The translations under genes and the position numbers were made by a program. From NCBI RefSeq assembly GCF_019443325.1, contig NZ_CP080383.1, forward strand, positions 2,046,001 through 2,110,000: a stretch of 64,000 bases of DNA. Reading direction: 5' to 3'. Each line of letters starts with the position of its first letter. Positions within the stretch are counted from its first letter, which is position 1. The DNA is from Cryobacterium sp. PAMC25264 (GTDB lineage Bacteria; Actinomycetota; Actinomycetes; Actinomycetales; Microbacteriaceae). Under the pieces are notes generated by a model that was not told where the DNA came from, searched no databases, and saw nothing but the letters and a program-made list of their open reading frames with translations. Of this stretch, positions 1 through 8,172 are shown in pieces.

Positions 1-259
1 GCCCGATGATGGTTCCCAGGGCGAACTTCCAGCCGCGAACCATCAGCGCCAGAACGCCGAAGACGATGATGACCAGCCAGAACGGCGGAGTGCTCAGGAT
101 GAAGTCGACAGCGTCGAAGGCGCCACCGAAGATCGCGCGGATGAAGTCGAAGACGAACCCGAACCATTCGGTGATGAAGTCGACGAAGCCCTCGGCCCAG
201 GTTCCGAGCGGAAGACGGAAATCGCTGACGGGTTGGCTCCTCAAGATTATGTTGATCAT
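1..259 (-). CDS. proW: Glycine betaine/proline ABC transporter permease, N-terminal part
   Basis: Reads off the left edge of the window; only the first 86 codons are present. The ATG at 257-259 overlaps the stop of the upstream ATPase gene as ATGA, which implies translational coupling and fixes the start. The visible part begins with a hydrophilic stretch containing DFRLPLGTWAEGFVDF, as usual for ProW/OpuAB permeases, followed by a first hydrophobic segment around residues 60-80 (PPFWLVIIVFGVLALMV). In this family the permease forms the membrane channel for betaine or proline with the ProV ATPase. The substrate is inferred from the family and the neighbour only. The C-terminal membrane domain lies outside the window. 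Confidence 0.8.
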   Translation of the reverse strand, partial: MINIILRSQPVSDFRLPLGTWAEGFVDFITEWFGFVFDFIRAIFGGAFDAVDFILSTPPFWLVIIVFGVLALMVRGWKFALGTIIG

Positions 260-1614
260 GGCTGGACTCCTTCAGACGCGGTCTCGCGCAAAGTTTCGGT
301 GATGATGCTCATCGAGATCGTCGACGGCGGTTCCATGACGGGGAGCTCGCCGGTGGCGGTGCTGATGTTGCCGAGGGCTGCGAGCAGCGTCACCCGCGGG
401 ATCACGCCCAGCAGCCGATTGCGCTCGTCGACGACGGCGATGGGCAAATCGCTCTCGACGGCCAACTCAACGAGGTCCACCAGCGAGGTGTCGGTAGTGA
501 CCGCCGTCGCCTCCTGGATGATCGGACGGAGGTCGGTGTGGCCGGACTTGACCTGCTTGAGCACGTCTTTGTCGCGCACGACGCCGACGAATCTGCGGCC
601 GCGTTCCAGAACAAAGGTGGCGGAAGTCTGCAGGTCACGCATGGTCCGGAGGGCCACGCGGGGGCCGGCGGACGCTGCGACCGTGGACCGGGCCGGTTCC
701 ATCACACTTCCGGCCGTGAGCACCCGGGCGCGGTCGACATCCTGAACGAACTGGGCGACGTAGTCGTTGGCCGGGTCGGTGAGGATCTCTTCTGGGGTGC
801 CGATCTGCACGATGCGTCCGTCGCGCATGACCGCGATGCGGTCGCCGAGGAACATAGCCTCGTTGAGGTCGTGCGTGATGAAGATGATGGTCTTGCCGAG
901 TTCAGCCTGGAGTTCGATGAGCTGTTCCTGCATCTCGCGGCGGATCAACGGGTCGAGGGCGCTGAACGCCTCGTCCATCAGGAGCACATCGGTGTCTGCT
1001 GCCAGGGCACGGCCGAGGCCGACGCGCTGCTGCATGCCGCCGGAGAGCTCGGAAGGCAGATTGTCTGCCCAGCCTTCGAGGCCGACCAGGCGGATGATGG
1101 TGCGCGCCTTGGCCAGGCGCTCCTCACGAGGCATGCCCTGGATCTCCAGGCCGTAAGCCACGTTGTCGATCACGGTGCGATGCGGCAGCAGGGCGAAGTG
1201 CTGGAAGACCATGGAGACGCTCTGACGACGCACCTCACGAAGCTTCGCTGCCGGCACACCGGTGATGGTGGTACCGCCGACGGTGACGCTGCCGCTGGTG
1301 GCCTCGAGGAGCCCGTTGAGCATCCGGATGAGTGTGGATTTGCCCGAGCCCGACAGCCCCATCACGACGAAGATCTCGCCGCGCTGTACCTCGAAGGAGG
1401 CGTCGATGACGGCGGCGGTACCCAGGTGCGCGAGTTCGTCGCGGCTGGCTCCGCCCTGGATCTTCTTTACGATGTCGTGGGACTTGCGGCCGAAGGCCTT
1501 GTAGAGCTTGTCGGCCTTGACGGCGATAGCCGGTGCTGGTGTTGTGGAAGCTTCGGTTGACTGCTCCGCCTTGCTGGCGGATTCTTCTGCCTTGACGGCG
1601 GTGATTTCGGTCAC
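256..1614 (-). CDS. proV: Glycine betaine/proline ABC transporter ATP-binding protein with CBS domains
   Basis: ATPase of an osmoprotectant importer (ProV/OpuAA type). From the chosen GTG start at 1612-1614 (452 aa; CCGGAG ribosome site just upstream) the Walker A GLSGSGKST lies at residues 86-94, the signature SGGMQ at 191-195 and Walker B LLMDEAF at 211-217. The N-terminal helix KLYKAFGRKS and the insert before Walker A are typical of ProV. The last 150 residues resemble a CBS pair (TSLVDLVELAVESDLPIAVVD), the ionic-strength sensor of this family. The frame stays open upstream to 1848, but that stretch is Arg/Pro-rich, unlike the family, and was left out. The next gene overlaps it as ATGA. 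Confidence 0.88.
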   Translation of the reverse strand: MTEITAVKAEESASKAEQSTEASTTPAPAIAVKADKLYKAFGRKSHDIVKKIQGGASRDELAHLGTAAVIDASFEVQRGEIFVVMGLSGSGKSTLIRMLNGLLEATSGSVTVGGTTITGVPAAKLREVRRQSVSMVFQHFALLPHRTVIDNVAYGLEIQGMPREERLAKARTIIRLVGLEGWADNLPSELSGGMQQRVGLGRALAADTDVLLMDEAFSALDPLIRREMQEQLIELQAELGKTIIFITHDLNEAMFLGDRIAVMRDGRIVQIGTPEEILTDPANDYVAQFVQDVDRARVLTAGSVMEPARSTVAASAGPRVALRTMRDLQTSATFVLERGRRFVGVVRDKDVLKQVKSGHTDLRPIIQEATAVTTDTSLVDLVELAVESDLPIAVVDERNRLLGVIPRVTLLAALGNISTATGELPVMEPPSTISMSIITETLRETASEGVQP

Positions 1615-1938
1615 GGGTTCTCCGGAGCACGCCGAATGGACCGCCAGAGCGGTCGATTGCGCGGGGCTCGCTGTGTCGGACGGGTAGGCCGAGACCGGCC
1701 TCAACACCGGCGAGCGGCGTGGGCTGGAGCGACCATGGGATCGCTTCCGTCTGGGCCTCACCGTACGCACACGGCCGTCCCAGTCGGGCTGGGGGCTACG
1801 CGTTCGCGTCCTGGTGAAGGGTCGTAAGACCGTCAACGAGCCTAACACGCAAGCCTCTTGAGCGCCTCGATCGAGGCGTTCAAGAGGCTGCTCTACCGTG
1901 CTTATGTGCAGGTCAGACGTGTTATCTAACTGTGACCT
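1615..1938. other. Intergenic region upstream of proV
   Basis: The gap holds no convincing gene: open frames here are basic and low in family-like sequence. It should contain the proV promoter, but I cannot pick one box pair with confidence. It also holds the long palindrome listed separately at 1852-1889. Confidence 0.5.
1852..1889 (-). terminator. Long perfect-centre palindrome, probable dctA terminator
   Basis: AGCCTCTTGAGCGCCTCGA followed directly by its reverse complement with a single G.T mismatch gives a 19-bp stem with almost no loop. It lies 50 nt after the dctA stop. There is no T-run, so rho-independent function is only probable; a protein-binding role is possible. Confidence 0.55.
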
Positions 1939-3363
1939 CTAGCGTAGGGAAGGCTCCAATTGTGCCGGTACGGTCGGCACGGCGACGGATCTGTCGTGTG
2001 CATCCGACGGGGTCACCGTGGAGTGCCTCGGCAGGTGCGCCGACATCATCGTTGCCTCGTCGAACGGCGCGTGCCGGTCGAGAACGAGGTCCACCTGGGC
2101 CCGGTCGATCTCCTTGGTCCAGGTGCCGATCAGTACCGTTGCGACGGCGTTGCCGGTGAAGTTGGTGAGGGCGCGAGCCTCGGACATGAACCGGTCGATG
2201 CCGACGATGAAGGCCACGCCGCCGACCAGCTGCGGCGCGTGCGCCTGCAGTCCTCCGGCCAGGGTGGCCAGGCCGGCTCCGGTGACGCCGGCCGCGCCCT
2301 TGGAGGCGATGATCATGAAGACCAGGAGGCCGATCTGCTCCCCCAGCATGAGCGGCTGGCCGAGGGCGGTGGCGATGAACAGCGACGCCATCGTGAGGTA
2401 GATGGCCGTGCCGTCGAGGTTGAACGAGTAGCCCGTGGGCACCGTGACGCCCACGACGGGCTTGGACACCCCGAGGTGTTCCATCTTGGCGATGAGGCGG
2501 GGCAGCGCGGCCTCCGAGGAGGAGGTCGAGACGATGAGCAGGTATTCGCGGCCGAGGTAGCGCATTAGCTTGAAGATGTTGACCCCGGTGACGAGCTTGA
2601 GCAAGCCGCCGAGGATCACCACGATGAAGATGATGCAGGTGAGGTAAAACGCGGCCATCAGGGTGAACAGGCTGATCACGGCCTGAATGCCGGTGGCGCC
2701 GACGACGGCGGCGATAGCACCGAACGCACCGATCGGGGCCAGCCACATGACCATCACCAGGATGCGGAAGATAAGCGCCTGCAGGTGCGCGATGCCGGTG
2801 AGAATGGGCTTGCCCGCAACGCCCATCTTCTGCAGGGCGAAGCCGACGACGAGGGCCACCATGAGGGTCTGCAGGATATTGCCCGACGTAAGCGAGGACA
2901 GCAGCGTGGTGGGCACGATGCCGAGCAGGAAGTCGTGCGTGTCGGCCGCTTCGGGAGCCGCATAGGTCGCATCCTGCAGGTTGAGGCCCTCACCGGGGTG
3001 GATGAGGTTGCCGACGATCAGGCCGATGCCCAGGGCGAAGGTGGACATCACCAGGAAGTAGCCCAGCGCCAGCCCGCCGATCTTGCCGACGGTGGCCGCC
3101 TTGGCGATGGATCCGATGCCCAGCACGATGGTGCAGAAGATGATCGGCGAGATCATCATCTTGATCAGTAGCACGAAGACGTCACCGAGCGGCTTGAGTG
3201 CCACGGCGAAACCGTCGGGTCCGCCGAACAGCAGCCCGACCAGGATGCCCAGGCCGACCGCGACGATGACCGCGATGTAGAGGTAGTGCGACTTGTCGAG
3301 TCGCTTGCGGGGCGTGCCGGCCTGCCGGCCGCCGCGGGGAGCGCGGGGTAGAGAGAGTGCCAT
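1939..3363 (-). CDS. dctA: C4-dicarboxylate:cation symporter
   Basis: 474-aa member of the dicarboxylate/amino acid:cation symporter (DAACS, GltP/DctA) family, expected to import succinate, fumarate or malate with Na+/H+. Visible features are the multiple membrane helices starting at residue ~28 (YLYIAVIVAVGLGILVGLLF), the substrate-site serine-rich hairpin STSSSEAALPRL and the NLDGTAIYLTMASLFIA motif of the transport core. The start has a good AAGGAGT ribosome site. It is transcribed divergently from a CitA/DcuS-type sensor kinase and its response regulator, the usual arrangement for dicarboxylate-induced DctA, so induction by the two-component system is likely. The C-terminal ~45 residues are variable and Ser/Thr/Pro-containing. 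Confidence 0.9.
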   Translation of the reverse strand: MALSLPRAPRGGRQAGTPRKRLDKSHYLYIAVIVAVGLGILVGLLFGGPDGFAVALKPLGDVFVLLIKMMISPIIFCTIVLGIGSIAKAATVGKIGGLALGYFLVMSTFALGIGLIVGNLIHPGEGLNLQDATYAAPEAADTHDFLLGIVPTTLLSSLTSGNILQTLMVALVVGFALQKMGVAGKPILTGIAHLQALIFRILVMVMWLAPIGAFGAIAAVVGATGIQAVISLFTLMAAFYLTCIIFIVVILGGLLKLVTGVNIFKLMRYLGREYLLIVSTSSSEAALPRLIAKMEHLGVSKPVVGVTVPTGYSFNLDGTAIYLTMASLFIATALGQPLMLGEQIGLLVFMIIASKGAAGVTGAGLATLAGGLQAHAPQLVGGVAFIVGIDRFMSEARALTNFTGNAVATVLIGTWTKEIDRAQVDLVLDRHAPFDEATMMSAHLPRHSTVTPSDAHDRSVAVPTVPAQLEPSLR

Positions 3364-3558
3364 GTCAGACTCCTTTGTCTAGGTGGTACCGGTGTGTCTA
3401 GGCTGTACAGGATCCGGCGGGCGGCCCCGGGCAGCGTGGGTGGTTCACGCGGTGGTGAATACACACTGCGGGACCGGGGGCGTACCGTCACTCTTGCGGT
3501 CATATTGGTCACGGCCACGCGCACGATGGGTTTCACCGGCGAAGGGACGAGTGCACGG

Positions 3559-5211
3559 ATGCACGGATGGAGCATCGCCCGCCGGCTCTTCCTGGCTCAT
3601 TTCGTCTTCATCGTGGTGCTCGCGGTGTTCGTCGGCACGGCGTCGTTCGTGGACGCCCGCGACCGCGGCTACACCGAGACGGCCGACCGGATGCTCGCCG
3701 TGGCGGCGGCGATCGCCGACAGTCCCCTGGTGGTCACCGCGGCGCAATCGCCGGATCCGACCACGGCGTTGCAGGCCTACACCCTCGAGGTCAGCGAGGA
3801 CGCCTCGGTGGACTTCATCACGATCATGAGCCCGGAGGGCATCCGCTGGACGCATCCGGACCCCACCGAGATCGGCCGGCCGTACATCGGGGAGATCGCG
3901 CCGGCTGCGGCGGGGACACCGTTCACGGAGGTGACGAGCGGCACCCTCGGGCCGTCGGTGCGTTCCGTCGTTCCGATCATCGAACCGGACGGCCGAGTCG
4001 TGGGCATGGTCGCCGCCGGTGTCAAGACCAGCAACCTGCAGATCGCCCTCAACGCGCGGCTGCCGGCCATCCTGGCGCTGGCGCTGGCGCTTCTGGTGGC
4101 CGGCTCCGTGGCCACCTGGTTGCTCGGCCGGTACCTGCGCCGGGTGACCCTCGGCTGGGGTCCTGAGGAGCTCGCCCAGCTCTTCGTCTACAACGATTCG
4201 GTGCTGCATTCGGTGCGGGAGGGCCTGGTGCTGGTCGACCGCAAGGGCGACCTGGTGCTCTACAACGATCAGGCGGCCGAGCTGCTCGGCATCCCTCCGC
4301 GCCCCCTGTCGCGCAGCACGCCTGCGCCGGCCATCGACGATCTGCCCCTGCCGCCCAGCCTGGCGGACCTGCTGCGGAGCGGCCGCACCGTGCAGGACGA
4401 GATCCACCTCACCGAGACCCGGGTGCTCGTCGTGAGCCAGGAACCCGCCGTGCCCACGCCGACAAAGGCGCGCACCCGTGCGGCGCCCATGGGAACCGTC
4501 ACGACCATCCGCGATCACACCGATCTGGAGTCGCTCGGCACCGAACTGGCCTCGATGCGCACCCTCTCGGATGCCCTGCGGGCGCAGACTCACGAGCACG
4601 CCAACCGGCTGCACACGATCGTGTCGCTGATGGAACTCGGCCGCGCCGAGGAGGCACTGGCGTTCGCCACCCGGGACATGGCCGTGAGCCAGCACCTCAC
4701 CGACGAGATGATCAGCTCGGTCGACGAGCCCGTGATCGGGGCGCTGCTGGTGGGCAAGTTCGCCCAGGCCGGCGAGCTGGGCGTGCACCTGAGCGTGGAT
4801 GCCGCCGGCACGCTGTCGGACTCCGGATTGTCGGTGCACGACCTGGTCACGGTGCTGGGCAACCTGGTCGACAATGCCCTCGACGCCGCGGCGGGCGGCC
4901 AGGCACCCCGCCGGGTGGACGTCGCCATCCGCAGCGTGTCGGCGGAGACCGGGCCACCCGCCGTGGTGATCGAGGTCGCCGACACCGGACACGGTGTCGA
5001 CGCCGACGATCTCGACGACGTCTTCACGCTCGGCTACAGCACGAAGGAACCCGGCCAGTACGGCCGCGGACTGGGGCTGGCGCTCGTGCGGCAGGCGGTG
5101 AACCGGCTCGGTGGAACCCTCACCGTGACCCGGCAGGTCGGGGCGGTCTTCACCGTGACCATCCCAGTGCAGGTGTCCGCCGGAACGACGGGGGCCGTGC
5201 CGAATGCCTGA
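3559..5211 (+). CDS. CitA/DcuS-type sensor histidine kinase (dicarboxylate/tricarboxylate sensing)
   Basis: 550 aa from the ATG at 3559, preceded by GAAGGGA; an in-frame ATG at 3526 lacks a ribosome site. Order of parts: TM1 (~8-30), periplasmic PAS-like sensor (~31-165) with the family motif RWTHPDPTEIGRPY near residue 97, TM2 (~169-188), cytoplasmic PAS (~205-320, EGLVLVDRKGDLVLYNDQAAELLG), phospho-acceptor helix with His-346 (RAQTHEHANRLHT), then a HATPase domain with the N-box NLVDNALDAA and glycine-rich GRGLGLALVRQAV. It overlaps the response regulator by 8 nt and is divergent from dctA, so it probably senses the dctA substrate. DctS, CitA or MalK are all possible names; the ligand cannot be read from sequence. 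Confidence 0.88.
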   Translation: MHGWSIARRLFLAHFVFIVVLAVFVGTASFVDARDRGYTETADRMLAVAAAIADSPLVVTAAQSPDPTTALQAYTLEVSEDASVDFITIMSPEGIRWTHPDPTEIGRPYIGEIAPAAAGTPFTEVTSGTLGPSVRSVVPIIEPDGRVVGMVAAGVKTSNLQIALNARLPAILALALALLVAGSVATWLLGRYLRRVTLGWGPEELAQLFVYNDSVLHSVREGLVLVDRKGDLVLYNDQAAELLGIPPRPLSRSTPAPAIDDLPLPPSLADLLRSGRTVQDEIHLTETRVLVVSQEPAVPTPTKARTRAAPMGTVTTIRDHTDLESLGTELASMRTLSDALRAQTHEHANRLHTIVSLMELGRAEEALAFATRDMAVSQHLTDEMISSVDEPVIGALLVGKFAQAGELGVHLSVDAAGTLSDSGLSVHDLVTVLGNLVDNALDAAAGGQAPRRVDVAIRSVSAETGPPAVVIEVADTGHGVDADDLDDVFTLGYSTKEPGQYGRGLGLALVRQAVNRLGGTLTVTRQVGAVFTVTIPVQVSAGTTGAVPNA

Positions 5212-5944
5212 CGACCCCATCGCGCCCACCGAGCTCACGGGTGAGCCCCGGCCGATCCGGGTGCTCATCGTGGAGGACGAGCCTCTCACCGCCGAGGCGC
5301 ACGCCGCCTATCTGCTGCGGCTTCCCGGATTCGAGCTGGCCGGCAGCGCGGGCACCGGCCAGTCCGCGCTCCGGCAGCTCACCGAGGCGGCTGCTGCGGG
5401 CATCCCGGTGGAACTGGTGCTGATGGACATGAACCTGCCCGATCTGCACGGCCTCGATGTATCGCGGCGGCTGCGAGCGGCCAACCTGGACTGCGACATC
5501 ATCGCCATCACGGCGATGCGCGATCTGCAGGTGGTTCGCGGGGCCATCTCCGCGGGGGTGGTGCAGTACCTGATCAAGCCGTTCACCTACGCCACGTTCG
5601 CGCAGAAACTCACCACCTACCGGGAGTTCCGCCGCCAACTCGGCGAGCGCTCGCTGGTCACGAGCCAGGCGGATGTCGACCAGGCGTTCAACAGCCTGCG
5701 CACACCCACCCCGGTCATACTGCCCAAGGGTCTGGCGGAGGGCACCTTGGCAAGCGTGACCGAGTTCCTCAAGGCCCGCTCCACGCCGGTCTCGGCGACG
5801 GAGCTCACCGACGCTCTCGGCATCTCCCGGGTCACCGCACGCCGCTACCTGGAGCACCTGGCCGACGACGGGTCGGTGCTGCGTTCCCCCCGGTACGGCA
5901 CTCCGGGGCGGCCCGAGAACGAGTACACCTGGCGACGCGAGTGA
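5204..5944 (+). CDS. Response regulator of the CitB/DcuR (CriR) class
   Basis: 246 aa, start overlapping the kinase gene by 8 nt. Receiver domain at residues ~18-135 with acidic pair EDE (24-26), phospho-acceptor Asp-75 in LVLMDMNLPD, and the conserved Lys in YLIKPF (~124). A linker is followed by a C-terminal helix-turn-helix (~188-230, TPVSATELTDALGISRVTARRYLEHL), which is the layout of DcuR/CitB/MalR regulators rather than OmpR. It is expected to activate dctA when phosphorylated by the adjacent kinase; this is inferred from family and position. Confidence 0.88.
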   Translation: MPDDPIAPTELTGEPRPIRVLIVEDEPLTAEAHAAYLLRLPGFELAGSAGTGQSALRQLTEAAAAGIPVELVLMDMNLPDLHGLDVSRRLRAANLDCDIIAITAMRDLQVVRGAISAGVVQYLIKPFTYATFAQKLTTYREFRRQLGERSLVTSQADVDQAFNSLRTPTPVILPKGLAEGTLASVTEFLKARSTPVSATELTDALGISRVTARRYLEHLADDGSVLRSPRYGTPGRPENEYTWRRE

Positions 5945-5997
5945 TCGCCGCCCGGGGCGACATGTCGGCCCAATTCGGGTCGATGTGACAAGGATGC

Positions 5998-6027
5998 TTG
6001 ACACCCGACGGCCGAGGCGCGTTGACT
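5998..6027 (+). promoter_or_regulatory. Candidate promoter of the 6035 regulator
   Basis: A consensus -35 TTGACA at 5998-6003 is followed after 18 nt by TTGACT at 6022-6027, which ends 7 nt before the GTG start at 6035. The geometry would give a leaderless mRNA, although the -10 match is only moderate. Confidence 0.4.
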
Positions 6028-6034
6028 TGACATC

Positions 6035-6232
6035 GTGCGGAGCGATATTCGGGAGTTGAGACTCGCCGCGAATCTGTCGCAGGCGTCGCTGGCGTCGGTG
6101 ATGGGGGTCTCCCGGCAGACGATCAACGCGATCGAAACCGGACGCTACGATCCCTCGCTGGGGCTGGCCATCCGGTTGGCGCAGTACTTCAGTCGCCCCG
6201 TCGAGGAGGTATTCCATGTCGAAGATCGCTGA
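6035..6232 (+). CDS. Small XRE-family HTH regulator (YozG type)
   Basis: 65 aa from a GTG start; practically the whole protein is one Cro/C1-type helix-turn-helix (SQASLASVMGVSRQTINAIETGRYDPS), the typical YozG-like size. Proteins of this kind are usually encoded next to a small membrane protein and repress that pair. Here the next gene overlaps it by 17 nt and encodes a four-helix membrane protein, which fits. No ribosome site is visible before the GTG, consistent with leaderless translation. Target and signal are unknown. Confidence 0.82.
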   Translation: MRSDIRELRLAANLSQASLASVMGVSRQTINAIETGRYDPSLGLAIRLAQYFSRPVEEVFHVEDR

Positions 6233-6617
6233 ACGCCTGCCTGTCTCGGTCCCCAACGCCGCGGTGGTCGGCGCCCTCCTCGTTGGCGCCGCCCTCGCCG
6301 GACTGCGGGGCAACGGGGTGGGTGCCGTCATCCTGGTCGCCATGGCGATCGGATGGGCCGGGATCGCGCTCTACGCTCGGAGCAGCCGCGCGGACGACCG
6401 CAGCCGGGTGGGCAATTTCGACCCCCGGGACGAACGTGACCGCACGATCGGCAGGAATGGATTCGCGCTCGTCGGTGCCGCAGCGCTGATCCTGACCGGA
6501 GGCGAGATGCTCGTCCGGGTGGTGTTGGGCGACAACGACGGGGCAACCCTGGTGCGCTTCATGGTCCTCGCGGCGGCCTGGTCGATCGGGGTCTCGAACT
6601 CCGCGGAGAAGATCTGA
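6216..6617 (+). CDS. Small membrane protein paired with the HTH regulator (DUF2178-like)
   Basis: 133 aa with about four hydrophobic segments: ~13-30, ~34-51, ~86-105 and ~110-128. A charged loop with DDRSRVGNFDPRDERDRTIGRNGF separates the halves; the RDERDxxI pattern is what I associate with DUF2178-type proteins that travel with YozG-like regulators. Overlap with the preceding gene implies one transcript. No enzymatic residues are evident. The family assignment is by resemblance and the function is unknown. Confidence 0.6.
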   Translation: MSKIAERLPVSVPNAAVVGALLVGAALAGLRGNGVGAVILVAMAIGWAGIALYARSSRADDRSRVGNFDPRDERDRTIGRNGFALVGAAALILTGGEMLVRVVLGDNDGATLVRFMVLAAAWSIGVSNSAEKI

Positions 6618-6648
6618 TCCCCACCCGGTCTGCGACTTGTACCCACAT

Positions 6649-6659
6649 CTTGTTACAAG
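6649..6659. promoter_or_regulatory. CTTGT-n-ACAAG site shared with the ohrR upstream region
   Basis: Palindrome CTTGT/T/ACAAG upstream of the 6701 operon. The surrounding ACATCTTGT...TACAAG is repeated at 8833-8848 before the OhrR/MarR gene, so one regulator may read both. Confidence 0.45.
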
Positions 6660-6683
6660 TTGTGCTAAACATGTGGCACAACT
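6658..6683. promoter_or_regulatory. Candidate GntR (YtrA-type) operator
   Basis: Perfect 8-bp inverted repeat AGTTGTGC / GCACAACT separated by 10 nt, ending 17 nt before the first start codon of the operon whose last gene is a YtrA-type GntR regulator. YtrA-family operators have this long-spacer dyad layout, so autoregulation is likely. Confidence 0.5.
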
Positions 6684-6700
6684 AGAGAAATGAGACGCGC

Positions 6701-7744
6701 ATGGCATCGAGTATTCTGTCCTCGTTCGGCCCAGTGGAATTGGTCTCGGCCGCGCTGAGCCTGCCGCTCTTCTCGCTTGTCGTCGCCGCAGTGCTGGTAT
6801 CCGGCGCCATGATCATGGCGAGGCTGCGTCGAACGAGTGAGAGCCGCACGTCCGCTACCGGGCTGCGCCACCGCACGACCCCGGCACGTTACCGGCTCGA
6901 ACTGCAGGCCCTCGGCGGGGCGTCCGTCCTGGTCATCGCCGTCTACGCCGCCGAAAACGTGGTGCGGGGATACCTGCTGAACCTCGCCGATGTTGTCGAG
7001 TGGTGGCAGTACGCAACGCCGGTGTTCACGGCGGCCGTAGGCCTTCTCGTCGTGCTGGTTCTCATCGCCGTCCGCGGCACGACCCGCTCAGAGGTCCCCG
7101 TGGTCCCGACCGAACGCCGGGTCTGGTCGTCGTTCAGCTCCCGGGCGGCTCTCATCGGCGCCGGCAGCGCGATTGTCGCCCTGCTCGGTACGACCATCGC
7201 GGCCGGCCTGGCCTCGTCGGCGGATGACCGTGGTCGATACATCCACCTGGAGCTCCCGGTGCCCAATACCCAGGTCGAGGCCCTTCACCCCTGGTTCTAT
7301 GGCTGGTCCTTCGGCGTTCCGGTCTTGGTCTGCCTGACCGCGCTGGTCGTCGTGACCGGAGCCGTCCTACAAGGCAACGCCCATCGCCCCTTCCTGCGTC
7401 CCGACACCGTGGGCGCGGAGAGTCGCGCCCGGACCACGATCGCATCCGCCGTGACGCGAATCACCACCGCCGGCGCGCTGCTCGCCCTCGGCGGCGCGTT
7501 CCGGTTCATCGGGAGATACGGTTCGATGTCACAGGTCACCGTGTCGGGCGACGGCGGCAGCGAGACGTACGACATTGTCTGGCAGTACGGCGGCATCGCG
7601 TTGGCCGCCGGGCTGCTGGCTCCTCTGCTCGAGGTCGTGGCCTTCACGCTGCTGCTCGTAGTCGCCGGCTGGCTCCGCATCGGGAATTCCTCGGGTCGGC
7701 CCACGGCCAGCGCACCCGGACCCCAGGCGGAGAGTGTTCGGTGA
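6701..7744 (+). CDS. Polytopic membrane protein of a GntR-controlled operon, unknown function
   Basis: 347 aa. Hydrophobic segments are visible near residues 12-40, 70-88, 103-125, 148-172, 203-228, 250-270 and 298-323, so about seven membrane helices, with no recognisable catalytic motif. The region after residue ~175 (SSADDRGRYIHLELPVPNTQVEALHPWFYGW) looks like an extracytoplasmic loop. The stop overlaps the GTG of the GntR gene (GTGA), so it is cotranscribed with it. YtrA-type regulators usually control ABC transporter or membrane-protein operons that answer cell-envelope stress, which is the only functional hint. I do not recognise the family. Confidence 0.65.
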   Translation: MASSILSSFGPVELVSAALSLPLFSLVVAAVLVSGAMIMARLRRTSESRTSATGLRHRTTPARYRLELQALGGASVLVIAVYAAENVVRGYLLNLADVVEWWQYATPVFTAAVGLLVVLVLIAVRGTTRSEVPVVPTERRVWSSFSSRAALIGAGSAIVALLGTTIAAGLASSADDRGRYIHLELPVPNTQVEALHPWFYGWSFGVPVLVCLTALVVVTGAVLQGNAHRPFLRPDTVGAESRARTTIASAVTRITTAGALLALGGAFRFIGRYGSMSQVTVSGDGGSETYDIVWQYGGIALAAGLLAPLLEVVAFTLLLVVAGWLRIGNSSGRPTASAPGPQAESVR

Positions 7745-8172
7745 GCGGCCGCCCTGTCCTCCCGTCGCCCGACGACGCTAGTCCGACCCTCGACATCTAT
7801 CGCCAGTTCCGCGGCCTGATCGCCTCTGGGCAACTCGGCGCAGGGGAACGACTGCCCACTGTGCGTCAGACCGCCAGCGATTTGGGTGTGGCCCCGGGCA
7901 CCGCGGCCAAGGCCTACAAGCTACTCGAACGCGACGGGCTGGTGGTAAGCCGTACGGCAGCAGGCACACGAGTCGCCGAGCAGGCCGCGGTGCTGCCCGC
8001 GTCAGTCGTGCGGCGCATCCGCGACCTCGTCACCGAAGCCGAGTCGGCCGGCTCGACCCCGGACGAAGTGATCGACGTCATGCGTCTCATCTGGCAGGCA
8101 CGAGAGACCGGTAAGCGCTCAGCTCGTGGCGGCGGAGAGAGAGCTCCTGAGACCGTGCAGCCCCCGGGTTAG
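7741..8172 (+). CDS. GntR-family transcriptional regulator, YtrA subfamily
   Basis: 143 aa. An N-terminal winged helix (~15-80: LDIYRQFRGLIASGQLGAGERLPTVR then TASDLGVAPGTAAKAYKLLERDGLV) is followed by only a short helical tail (~85-125), with no FadR or UTRA effector domain; that short form defines the YtrA subfamily. GTG start overlapping the stop of the membrane-protein gene. It probably represses its own operon through the dyad at 6658-6683. Its last 54 nt are antisense to the 3' end of the sigma-factor gene on the other strand. Confidence 0.85.
   Translation: MSGRPVLPSPDDASPTLDIYRQFRGLIASGQLGAGERLPTVRQTASDLGVAPGTAAKAYKLLERDGLVVSRTAAGTRVAEQAAVLPASVVRRIRDLVTEAESAGSTPDEVIDVMRLIWQARETGKRSARGGGERAPETVQPPG

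Noticed and set aside
1615..1848. N-terminal extension of ProV
   Set aside because: The extra 78 codons are Arg/Pro-rich without resemblance to the family, and the GTG at 1614 has a proper ribosome site.
3445..5289. Minus-strand open frame of 614 codons
   Set aside because: Antisense shadow of the sensor kinase gene, rich in Arg/His/Gly with no family match.
6035..6617. Toxin-antitoxin pair
   Set aside because: The second gene is a four-helix membrane protein of the kind usually paired with YozG-like regulators, not a toxin family.
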